This document shows, piece after piece, positions 7,395-14,137 of a stretch of DNA of 38,333 bases (the first letter of the stretch is position 1; each line of letters begins with the position of its first letter). Under the pieces are notes generated by a model. It did no database searches, was not told the DNA's origin, and was given only the letters and a program-made list of their open reading frames with translations. The translations under genes were made by a program, and so were the position numbers. Origin of the DNA: Candidatus Faecousia excrementigallinarum (GTDB lineage: Bacteria > Bacillota > Clostridia > Oscillospirales > Oscillospiraceae); the NCBI GenBank assembly GCA_018713285.1, contig DVFK01000088.1, forward strand, positions 1-38,333. Direction: 5' to 3'.

Positions 7395-8669
7395 ATGAAA
7401 AAACAAGCCTCAGGAATCCTCTGGGGAGATATTTGCTACAGTACGGACAAAGATACCCTTATCACCCGGGAGAACGCCTACCTGGTGTGGGAGGATGGAA
7501 AGGTCGCCGGGGTCTATGACCGGCTGCCGGAGCAGTTCCGGGGGCTTCCGGTGGAGGACTGCCGGGGCAAGCTCATCATCCCCGGCCTGGTGGATTTGCA
7601 TATCCACGCCCCCCAGTACCCCTTCCGGGGTCTGAAAATGGATCTGCCCCTGCTGCCCTGGCTGAACACCAACGCCTTCCCGGAGGAGGCCAAGTACCAA
7701 GACCCGGACTACGCCCGGAAGGCCTATGAAATCTTTGTGGCAGACATGAAGAAAAGCGGCACCACCCGGGCCTGCATCTTCGCCTCCCTCCACCTGCCCG
7801 CCACCAAAATCCTCATGGAGCTTCTGGAGGAGGCAGGGCTGGAAACCTATGTGGGAAAGGTGAACATGGACAGAAACTGCCCGGACTACCTCCGGGAGGG
7901 AGAAGATGCTCCGGCCGTGACGGAGGCCTGGCTGGAGGAGACGGCAGGCAGATTTTCCCATGTGAAGCCCATCCTTACCCCCCGGTTCATCCCCGCCTGC
8001 TCCGACAGCCTGATGGAGGCTCTGGGGAACATCCAGAAAAAATGGAAGCTCCCGGTTCAGTCCCACCTGTCGGAAAATCCCGATGAAATCGCCTTCGTGC
8101 AGGAGCTTCACCCCCAGTCCCGGTTTTATGGGGAGGCCTATGACCGGTTCGGGCTTTTTGGGGGAGACGCCCCCACCATTATGGCCCACTGCGTCCACTG
8201 CCCCCCGGAAGAGCTGGCACTGATGAAGAAACGGGGGGTGTATGTTGCCCACTGTCCCCAGTCCAACACCAACCTGTGCTCCGGGGCCTCTCCGGTACGG
8301 CAACTGCTGAATGAAGGACTGAAAGTGGGTCTGGGCTCGGACATTGCAGGGGGGGCAAGCCTTTCCATTTTCCGGGCCATGACCGACGCCATCCACACCT
8401 CCAAGCTCAGAGCCGCCCTGCTGGACAGAAGCCTTGCGCCCCTGACCCTGGAGGAAGCCTTCTTCCTGGGCACACTGGGGGGCGGCAGCTTCTTCGGAAA
8501 AGTCGGCTCCTTCCAGGAAGGGTTTGAGGCGGACGTGCTGGTGCTGGACGAGAGCAAAATCCCCCACCCCCAGCCCCTGACCCTTCGGGAACGGTTGGAG
8601 CGTTATGTCTACCTGGCAGGGGACGACTGGATTACAAGCAAATATGTAAAAGGCCGCCGCCTGTTCTGA
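7395..8669 (+). CDS. guaD: Guanine deaminase (amidohydrolase family)
   Basis: Deaminates guanine to xanthine and ammonia in purine salvage/catabolism. The 424-residue protein has the zinc amidohydrolase pattern: PGLVDLHIHAPQY (His69, His71), the TPRF segment, QSHLSEN, MAHCVHC and GLGSDIAGG. The HAPQYxxRG and SHLSEN forms favour guanine deaminase over other amidohydrolases. The start at 7395 has AAAGGA about 10 nt upstream; the in-frame ATG at 7344 lies inside the leader hairpin and is unlikely. A HAD phosphatase follows 23 nt after the stop, and an apt-like salvage gene lies at 13.3 kb. Confidence 0.88.
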   Translation: MKKQASGILWGDICYSTDKDTLITRENAYLVWEDGKVAGVYDRLPEQFRGLPVEDCRGKLIIPGLVDLHIHAPQYPFRGLKMDLPLLPWLNTNAFPEEAKYQDPDYARKAYEIFVADMKKSGTTRACIFASLHLPATKILMELLEEAGLETYVGKVNMDRNCPDYLREGEDAPAVTEAWLEETAGRFSHVKPILTPRFIPACSDSLMEALGNIQKKWKLPVQSHLSENPDEIAFVQELHPQSRFYGEAYDRFGLFGGDAPTIMAHCVHCPPEELALMKKRGVYVAHCPQSNTNLCSGASPVRQLLNEGLKVGLGSDIAGGASLSIFRAMTDAIHTSKLRAALLDRSLAPLTLEEAFFLGTLGGGSFFGKVGSFQEGFEADVLVLDESKIPHPQPLTLRERLERYVYLAGDDWITSKYVKGRRLF

Positions 8670-8692
8670 GGCGGGGCGGAAGGAGCGCAGAT

Positions 8693-9496
8693 ATGAAAGG
8701 GATTTTTCTGGACATTGACGGAACCCTCACCCCTCTGGGGAGCAGCGTTCCCCCGGACAGTGCGGCGAAAGCCATTTCCGCCGCCCGGGCCCGGGGTCAC
8801 AAGGTGTTTTTGTGTACCAGCCGGAGTATGCCCATGCTGGCGCCCCTCCTGCCCTATGGCTTTGACGGGGTGGTAGCCAGCGCCGGAGGTCATGTGGAAA
8901 TCCACAATCAGGTGCTGTTCGACTGTCCCATGACCCGGCAGCAGCGGGACACGGCCCTTTCTGCATTTCACAGCCAGGGGGTATTCTGCATCGCAGAGGC
9001 GGCAGGAGGCACCTTTGGAGACGAAAACCTGCCGGGACAGCTTCCGGCAGATGAACCCATCCGCCGCTGGCTGGGAGAGCTGGCGGAGCCTCTGGGCATT
9101 CGCCCCATGGCAGACTACAACGGAAGCCCGGTTTACAAGGTGGTCTTTCTCTGCCGGGAGGAAGCCCAGCTGAAACCCGCCCGGGAGGCGCTGGAAGAGG
9201 ACTTTTTGTTCCGCTTTCAGTGGGCACCTCCGGGAGTTCTGTGCGGAGAGCTGATTAACCGGAAGTTTGACAAGGGCCGGGGTGTTTTGCGGATGTGCCG
9301 CCACCTGGGACTGAACCGGGCGGACACCTACGGCTTCGGAGACAGCCTGAACGACCTGGAAATGCTGCAAGCCGTGGGGTTCGGGGTGGCTATGGCCTCC
9401 GGCAACGCCCAGCTGAAAGCGGCGGCGGATTACATCTCCCCGCCCCCGGAGGCAGACGGCCTGGCCAAGACCTTCGCCCACCTGGGACTGATATGA
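8693..9496 (+). CDS. Cof-type HAD-superfamily phosphatase
   Basis: Probable sugar-phosphate or nucleotide phosphatase; the substrate cannot be read from sequence. The 267-residue protein shows HAD motif I FLDIDGTLTP (Asp7, Asp9), motif II FLCTSR and motif III/IV as Lys in RKFDKGRGV with GFGDSLNDLEML. The C2-type cap between about 85 and 190 is that of the Cof/YidA group. AAGGAG precedes the ATG. It is co-directional with guaD (23 nt gap), so a role in dephosphorylating purine nucleotides is possible but unproven. A strong bidirectional terminator follows. Confidence 0.85.
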   Translation: MKGIFLDIDGTLTPLGSSVPPDSAAKAISAARARGHKVFLCTSRSMPMLAPLLPYGFDGVVASAGGHVEIHNQVLFDCPMTRQQRDTALSAFHSQGVFCIAEAAGGTFGDENLPGQLPADEPIRRWLGELAEPLGIRPMADYNGSPVYKVVFLCREEAQLKPAREALEEDFLFRFQWAPPGVLCGELINRKFDKGRGVLRMCRHLGLNRADTYGFGDSLNDLEMLQAVGFGVAMASGNAQLKAAADYISPPPEADGLAKTFAHLGLI

Positions 9497-9499
9497 CCG

Positions 9500-9542
9500 A
9501 AAAAAGGACTGCTGCAAGGCTTTTGCAGCAGTCCGATTTTTT
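9500..9542. terminator. Bidirectional intrinsic terminator between HAD gene and hydrogenase
   Basis: A 12-bp stem GGACTGCTGCAA / TTGCAGCAGTCC (9506-9517 and 9523-9534) is flanked by A6 on the left and a T-run on the right, so it works for both converging units. The hydrogenase stop codon at 9541-9543 overlaps its right edge. Confidence 0.92.
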
Positions 9543-11295
9543 ACTTTCCCTTAGGTCTTTGGGGCATTTCCCAGGCCTCATGGTCTGTGTGGAGAAGCTC
9601 GTGGGACAGGTGGCCCAGAGGCTCTCCCAGGTAGTCCCGGTACAGCTTCTGCACCGAGGGGTTCTCGTGGGAGTAGCGCAGGTTATTCACCTTGTCCAGG
9701 CCGTAGAGCACCTGACCCCGGACCCCCGCCAGCTCCTGACCCTCGTGGATGGGCTGACCGCCGCCACCGGCGCAGCCCCCGGGACAGGCCATAATCTCCA
9801 CAAAGTCATAGCTTACCTTTCCGGCCCGGATGGCCTCCATCAGCCTGCGGGTGTTCCCCAGGCCGCTGGCCACTGCCACCCGGATGGGATTGCCCTGAAT
9901 CTCAAACACCGCTTCCTTCCAGCCCTCCATGCCCCGCACCTGGGAGAAGCTGTCTGCCGGGGGATTGGAGCCGGTGACCAGGTAGTAGGCAGACCGGAGG
10001 GCCGCCTCCATCACGCCGCCGGTGGCGCCGAAAATCACGCCGGCGCCGGTACCGGTGCCCAGGGGGGAGTCGAAGGGCTCCTCCGGCAGGCAGGTCACGT
10101 CCATGTGCTCTGCCCGGATCATCCGGTCAATCTCCCGGGTGGTAAGCACCAGATCCACATCCGGGTCGCCGCAGGCGTTGTTCATCACCGGGATGGCAGC
10201 CTCCTGCTTCTTGGCAACGCAGGGCATGATGGAAACACAGCGGATTTTGTGGGGGTCAATGCCCATGGTCTTGGCGAAGTAGCTCTTGGCCACGGCGCCA
10301 AACATCTGCTGGGGACTCTTGGCGGTGGACAGGTTTTTCACCATGTCCGGGTACTGGCTCTTCATAAACCGCACCCAGCCGGGGCAGCAGGAGGTGAACA
10401 TGGGCCAGGCATAGTCCTCCTTGTGGGAAAGGCGGTGCAAAAATTCGCTGCCTTCCTCCATAATGGTAAGATCCGCAGAGAAATTGGTGTCGAAAATATA
10501 GTCAAAGCCCATCCGCCGCAGGGCTGCCACCAGCCGGTTCACAGTGGCCTGCTCCCGGGGCAGTCCCAGACTCTCGCCCCAGGCAGCCCGTACCGCCGGG
10601 GCAATCTGCACCACGGTGACGATGCCCGGGTCATTGAGGTAGTCAAAGGCGGGAAGGGTGTCGTTCCGGGCCTGGAGAGCGCCTACCGGGCAGTGGGTGA
10701 TGCACTGTCCGCACAGGGCGCAGTCCGCTTCCCCGATGGTACGCCCATGGGACACATCCACGGTGGTCCGGGAGCCGGTATTGGACACGTCCCAGATGTT
10801 CAGGCTCTGAACCTTGTCGCAGACCTGGACGCAGCGCATGCACTTGATGCACTTGCTGGCATCCCGGATCAGGGGGAAGTGCATATCCCATCTGGTCTTG
10901 GGCACATCCTTGTGGAAAGCCAGGTGGCTGAGGCCCAAATGATTTGCCAGCTTTTGCAGCTCGCAGTTGCCGCTGCGGATGCAGTAGGGGCAGTCGCAGT
11001 TGTGCTGGGTCAGCAGCAGCTCCACATTCACCCGGCGTGCTTCCCGCACCCGGGGGGAGTTGGTATGTACCACCATGCCCTCCCAGACCTTGTTGTTGCA
11101 GGAGGCCACCAGCTTCTGGATGCCCTCGATTTCCACCACGCACACCCGGCAGGCGGCAATCTGGTTCAAATCCTTCAGGTAGCACAGACTGGGCACGGCG
11201 ATGCCCACGCTCCGGGCAGCCTCCAGAATGGTGGTGTCCTTGGGCACCTCCACAGCCACTCCGTCGATGGTGAGATGAATCATTTCCTTTACCAT
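9541..11295 (-). CDS. hydA: [FeFe] hydrogenase catalytic subunit
   Basis: Catalyses reversible H2 formation. The 584 residues hold, in order: a [2Fe-2S] domain (Cys38, 49, 52, 66); a His-ligated cluster H98-x3-C102-x2-C105-x5-C111; two [4Fe-4S] sets (149/152/155/159 and 192/195/198/202); and the H-cluster boxes TSCCPGW (301-307), MPCVAKK (357-363) and MACPGGCAGGGGQP (502-515). All four H-cluster cysteines and the proton-relay Cys304 are present, so it should be active. It ends soon after L3, with only about 70 residues following. The start overlaps the upstream flavoprotein stop by 7 nt (ATGGTAA), indicating coupled translation. It lacks a separate NuoE-like partner; see the fusion partner upstream. 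Confidence 0.95.
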   Translation of the reverse strand: MVKEMIHLTIDGVAVEVPKDTTILEAARSVGIAVPSLCYLKDLNQIAACRVCVVEIEGIQKLVASCNNKVWEGMVVHTNSPRVREARRVNVELLLTQHNCDCPYCIRSGNCELQKLANHLGLSHLAFHKDVPKTRWDMHFPLIRDASKCIKCMRCVQVCDKVQSLNIWDVSNTGSRTTVDVSHGRTIGEADCALCGQCITHCPVGALQARNDTLPAFDYLNDPGIVTVVQIAPAVRAAWGESLGLPREQATVNRLVAALRRMGFDYIFDTNFSADLTIMEEGSEFLHRLSHKEDYAWPMFTSCCPGWVRFMKSQYPDMVKNLSTAKSPQQMFGAVAKSYFAKTMGIDPHKIRCVSIMPCVAKKQEAAIPVMNNACGDPDVDLVLTTREIDRMIRAEHMDVTCLPEEPFDSPLGTGTGAGVIFGATGGVMEAALRSAYYLVTGSNPPADSFSQVRGMEGWKEAVFEIQGNPIRVAVASGLGNTRRLMEAIRAGKVSYDFVEIMACPGGCAGGGGQPIHEGQELAGVRGQVLYGLDKVNNLRYSHENPSVQKLYRDYLGEPLGHLSHELLHTDHEAWEMPQRPKGK

Positions 11296-13124
11296 TTTGT
11301 CTGTCTCCCTCCCTTAAACACGCCGTAGCCAAAGTGGTCGCACCGCAGGCACCGCTTGGACTCCTGATTGGCCACCTCGTCGGTGAAGCCGCACTCGATA
11401 CACTGGAAGTTCCCCTTCCGCTCCTGGGCCTTCTCCATGGGCAGTTCGCTTCGTCCGCAGCTGGGGCGCTTCCCCAGGTAGGGGGCAGGAATCTCGATGT
11501 CCACGGTGATTTCGTGCTGGTAGCCCAGGTACTCGTCAATGTTGGCAGCTGCCACCTTACCGGCGGCAATGGCCTTGATAACCGTAGCCGGGCCGGTGAC
11601 GCAGTCGCCGCCGGCAAAAATTCCGGCGTTGTTCTCAATGTCGCCGCTGGACAATGCGGCAATGGTGCCCCGGTGGATGGGCACACCGTACTCTTCAAAG
11701 GCCTTGAGCTCAATGCTCTGGCCGATGGCAATGATAATCACATCTGCCTCCACCCGCACTTGCTCTTCCTTGGCGGTCTCGGGGGTGGGACGGCCTGCCC
11801 GGTCAATGCCCCCCACCCGCTGGGGCTGCACCCACAGGGCGGTGACATTCTCGTTTTCGTCGGCCTCGATGGACATGGGGGCCATCATGGTCAGAAGCTC
11901 CACACCCTCGGCAAGAGCGCCTTCCACCTCCTCCGGCAGGGCGGTCATATCCTGCTGGCGGCGGCGGTACACCACGTTCACTACCTCCGCACCCAGGCGG
12001 ACGGCGCTGCGGCAGCAGTCCATAGCCACGTTGCCGCCGCCGATGACGGCGACCTTCTTGCCGGTGAAATCCGGAGGCGTGTTGTCACCCATGGCCCGGA
12101 GCATCTCCACGGCGGAGATCACGCCCCGGGAGTCCTCACCGGGGATACCCACCTTCTTATCCGTGTGGGCACCGATGGAGATATACACCGCATCATAGTC
12201 CCGGTTCAGCTGGGCAAGGGAAATGTCCTTGCCAATGGTGGTGTTCATCACCACCTCCACCCCGGTGGCCAGGATGGCGTCAATGTCCTTTTGCAGCTCC
12301 TGCCGGGGGAGGCGGTAGCTGGGAATGCCGTAGCGGAGCATGCCCCCCAGCTGCTTCCGGGCCTCATACACCGTTACCTTGTGACCCATAAGGGACAGGT
12401 AGAAGGCAGCAGACAGGCCGCTGGGGCCGCCGCCGATGACGGCAACCTTCTTGCCGGTGGGTTCGCCGCATTGGGGAGGGGGTACGATTCCGGCGTGGTC
12501 CACGGCGTACCGCTTCAGACCCCGGATATTCACCGCACCTTCCATCATATTCCGGCGGCACCGGGACTCACAGGGATGCTCACATACCAGACCGCAGACC
12601 CCGGGGAAGGGATTGTCCTTCCGGATGAGCCGCACAGCGTCGGCATACCGGCCGGAGCCCACCAGGGCGATGTAACCGGGGATATCCACCCCCGCAGGAC
12701 ATTGGGCGACACAGGGCACCGGCTGGTCCAGATTGCACAGGCAGCGGCCGGTTTTCACATGGGAAACATAGTCGTCCCGGAAGCCTTTGATGCCCTTGAG
12801 CACCATGTTGGCAGCCTCGTAGCCAATGGCGCAGTCGGCGCTGTCGCTGATGACCTGGGCGGTGCGCTCAATCATGGTCAAAGTCTCCATGGTAGCCCGG
12901 CCTTCCAGCACATCCTCAATGAGAAGTTCCAGCTGCCGCAGACCAATCCGGCAGGGTACGCACTTGCCGCAGGTCTGGGCATGGCACATTTTCAGGAAAG
13001 CCGCCGCCAGATCCACGGGGCACAGGCCGGGAGGACTGGCAACAATCCGATGTTCCAGGTCCCGGTACAAAGATTCCACCACAGCCTGGGAACCGCTGGT
13101 GGAATAAAACTCCAATCGACTCAT
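11289..13124 (-). CDS. NuoF iron-sulphur fragment fused to GltD-like NAD(P)H flavoprotein
   Basis: Probable electron-transfer partner of the adjacent hydrogenase. The 611 residues begin with only the C-terminal iron-sulphur part of NuoF/HydB (CGKCVPCRIGLRQL, Cys52/55/58, fourth ligand near Cys98); the FMN/NADH-binding domain of NuoF is missing. From about residue 125 it is a GltD/NfnB-type module: cysteine-rich CLCNLDQPVPCVAQCP and CGLVCEHPCESRC, an FAD motif VIGGGPSGLSAA (229-240) and a second nucleotide site VIGGGNVAMDCC. Two CxxC pairs (CIECG, CLRC) close the protein. Known family: glutamate-synthase-linked [FeFe] hydrogenases. The cofactor (NADH or NADPH) and any bifurcation are open. The ATG follows GGAGGAA. 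Confidence 0.88.
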   Translation of the reverse strand: MSRLEFYSTSGSQAVVESLYRDLEHRIVASPPGLCPVDLAAAFLKMCHAQTCGKCVPCRIGLRQLELLIEDVLEGRATMETLTMIERTAQVISDSADCAIGYEAANMVLKGIKGFRDDYVSHVKTGRCLCNLDQPVPCVAQCPAGVDIPGYIALVGSGRYADAVRLIRKDNPFPGVCGLVCEHPCESRCRRNMMEGAVNIRGLKRYAVDHAGIVPPPQCGEPTGKKVAVIGGGPSGLSAAFYLSLMGHKVTVYEARKQLGGMLRYGIPSYRLPRQELQKDIDAILATGVEVVMNTTIGKDISLAQLNRDYDAVYISIGAHTDKKVGIPGEDSRGVISAVEMLRAMGDNTPPDFTGKKVAVIGGGNVAMDCCRSAVRLGAEVVNVVYRRRQQDMTALPEEVEGALAEGVELLTMMAPMSIEADENENVTALWVQPQRVGGIDRAGRPTPETAKEEQVRVEADVIIIAIGQSIELKAFEEYGVPIHRGTIAALSSGDIENNAGIFAGGDCVTGPATVIKAIAAGKVAAANIDEYLGYQHEITVDIEIPAPYLGKRPSCGRSELPMEKAQERKGNFQCIECGFTDEVANQESKRCLRCDHFGYGVFKGGRQTKW

Positions 13125-13172
13125 ACATTTCCTCCTTCATTTTCTTCTGACAGCCCCCAAGGGGACAGGCAA

Positions 13173-13212
13173 ATCTATATATTATTATAGATATTTTTAT
13201 ATCGAATCGCAA
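13173..13212 (-). promoter_or_regulatory. Hydrogenase operon promoter with overlapping palindrome
   Basis: On the minus strand TTGCGA (13212-13207), 17 nt, TATAAT (13189-13184). The -10 is embedded in the inverted repeat ATCTATA-TATTAT-TATAGAT (13173-13192), a position suited to repressor binding. The palindrome does not match a Rex site. Confidence 0.65.
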
Positions 13213-13278
13213 TTAGGAGATTTTTACATTTTTTGCCCCCATTGCCCAAATCCGGTCCGCTCCCTTTGTGTATTCCAA

Positions 13279-13315
13279 CAAAAAAAGCAGGAGAGTTTTT
13301 CTCTCCTGCTTTTTT
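13279..13315. terminator. Intrinsic terminator, symmetric
   Basis: GCAGGAGAG-TTTTT-CTCTCCTGC (13287-13309) has an A-run on the left and a T-run on the right. It serves the phosphoribosyltransferase gene on the minus strand. Confidence 0.9.
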
Positions 13316-13321
13316 ATGATG

Positions 13322-13879
13322 TTAAGCGGAAATCTCCGTTCCGTCGGGGTGGAAGAGGGGGAGCTTTTCCAGGTAGATGAGGTCCTCCCGGTCCTGGGCG
13401 TCGCCCTCGGCAAGGATTGCCATTCTGCCGGCGATGATGCCGCCAGCCTTGTCCACCAGCTGCTCCAGCGCCTGAAGGCTCTCACCGGTGGAAATCACAT
13501 CGTCCACAATGAGAATCCGCTTGCCCTTCATCAGGTCAGCATCGGCGGTATCTAAGTACAGAGTCTGCTCCTTTTCCGTGGTGATGGACTTGACGGAGGA
13601 CTGGAACACCCCGGTCATATACAGCTTGGGGGCTTTTCGGGCCAGGAAATACTTGGCGTCCCCGGCCTGCCGTGCCATCTCGTGAGCCAGAGGAATGCCC
13701 TTGGCCTCGGCGGTGATGAGGTAGTCGTAGGGAGGAGCCTTTTTCAACAGTTCCCGGGCACAGGCCACCGTCAGCTCCTGGTCTCCGAAGATAACAAACC
13801 CGGCGATGGAGAGTGTTTCACTTACAGGACAAATGGGCAGGTCCCGCTCCAGCCCTGCCACACGGATGTGATATGTCAT
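13322..13879 (-). CDS. apt: Adenine phosphoribosyltransferase-like purine salvage enzyme
   Basis: Transfers phosphoribosyl from PRPP to a purine base. The 185-residue protein carries the PRPP loop ILIVDDVISTGES at about 121-133, an upstream YDYLITAEAKGIPLA segment and a LARKAPKLY stretch, in the order found in Apt/Xpt enzymes. Which base it uses (adenine or another purine) cannot be settled by eye. The start at 13879 is preceded by AAAGGAAG; an in-frame ATG at 13948 would begin near the promoter and is rejected. It is a single-gene unit with its own promoter and terminator. Together with guaD at 7.4 kb it points to active purine salvage. Confidence 0.8.
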   Translation of the reverse strand: MTYHIRVAGLERDLPICPVSETLSIAGFVIFGDQELTVACARELLKKAPPYDYLITAEAKGIPLAHEMARQAGDAKYFLARKAPKLYMTGVFQSSVKSITTEKEQTLYLDTADADLMKGKRILIVDDVISTGESLQALEQLVDKAGGIIAGRMAILAEGDAQDREDLIYLEKLPLFHPDGTEISA

Positions 13880-13927
13880 ATGCTTTCCGCTTCCTTTCGG
13901 CACCAGAGTACCTGATTTTATAGTTTT

Positions 13928-13955
13928 ATTATACTGAATCCGGGACAAAAGTCAA
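13928..13955 (-). promoter_or_regulatory. Promoter of the apt-like gene
   Basis: On the minus strand TTGACT (13955-13950), 16 nt, TATAAT (13933-13928), about 50 nt upstream of the chosen start. Confidence 0.75.
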
Positions 13956-14020
13956 TAGTTGGGGCGGCTTTGGCAAAACGGCAAAAATCCCCCCATGGGG
14001 GTTGGGCTTTTCCTGCCGAT

Positions 14021-14038
14021 TTGTGGGGAAATCCACAA
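14021..14038. promoter_or_regulatory. Rex-like operator upstream of cooS
   Basis: TTGTGGGGAAATCCACAA is an 18-bp inverted repeat with the pattern TTGTG-N8-CACAA, the conserved outer half-sites of Rex operators. It ends immediately before the -35 TTGACT of the cooS promoter. Rex senses the NADH/NAD+ ratio and represses fermentative and redox genes in Firmicutes. Assignment is by pattern only. Confidence 0.6.
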
Positions 14039-14067
14039 TTGACTTTCTGGCCTTTGGAGGGTAGAAT
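14039..14067 (+). promoter_or_regulatory. Promoter of cooS-cooC-acsB
   Basis: TTGACT (14039-14044), 17 nt, TAGAAT (14062-14067). Transcription would begin near 14074 and give a leader of about 64 nt. Confidence 0.8.
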
Positions 14068-14083
14068 AAGGCTGATACACTAT

Positions 14084-14109
14084 GTGCCCATGCGGGTGCG
14101 TATGGGTAC
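14084..14109 (+). other. Hairpin in the cooS leader RNA
   Basis: GTGCCCATGCG-GGTG-CGTATGGGTAC can form an 11-bp stem (two G-U pairs in RNA) with a 4-nt loop. It ends 12 nt before the ribosome binding site TAGGAGGA and is not followed by a T-run, so it may protect the mRNA or tune translation rather than terminate. Confidence 0.5.
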
Positions 14110-14137
14110 AGAAATTTGTATTTAGGAGGAAATCACA

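Noticed and set aside
9295-11328. 677-residue open frame antisense to the hydrogenase
   Set aside because: The sense strand encodes all H-cluster motifs; the antisense product has no recognisable family and no ribosome binding site.
11334-13190. 618-residue open frame antisense to the NuoF-GltD fusion
   Set aside because: GC-rich shadow of a clear flavoprotein gene; no start signals.
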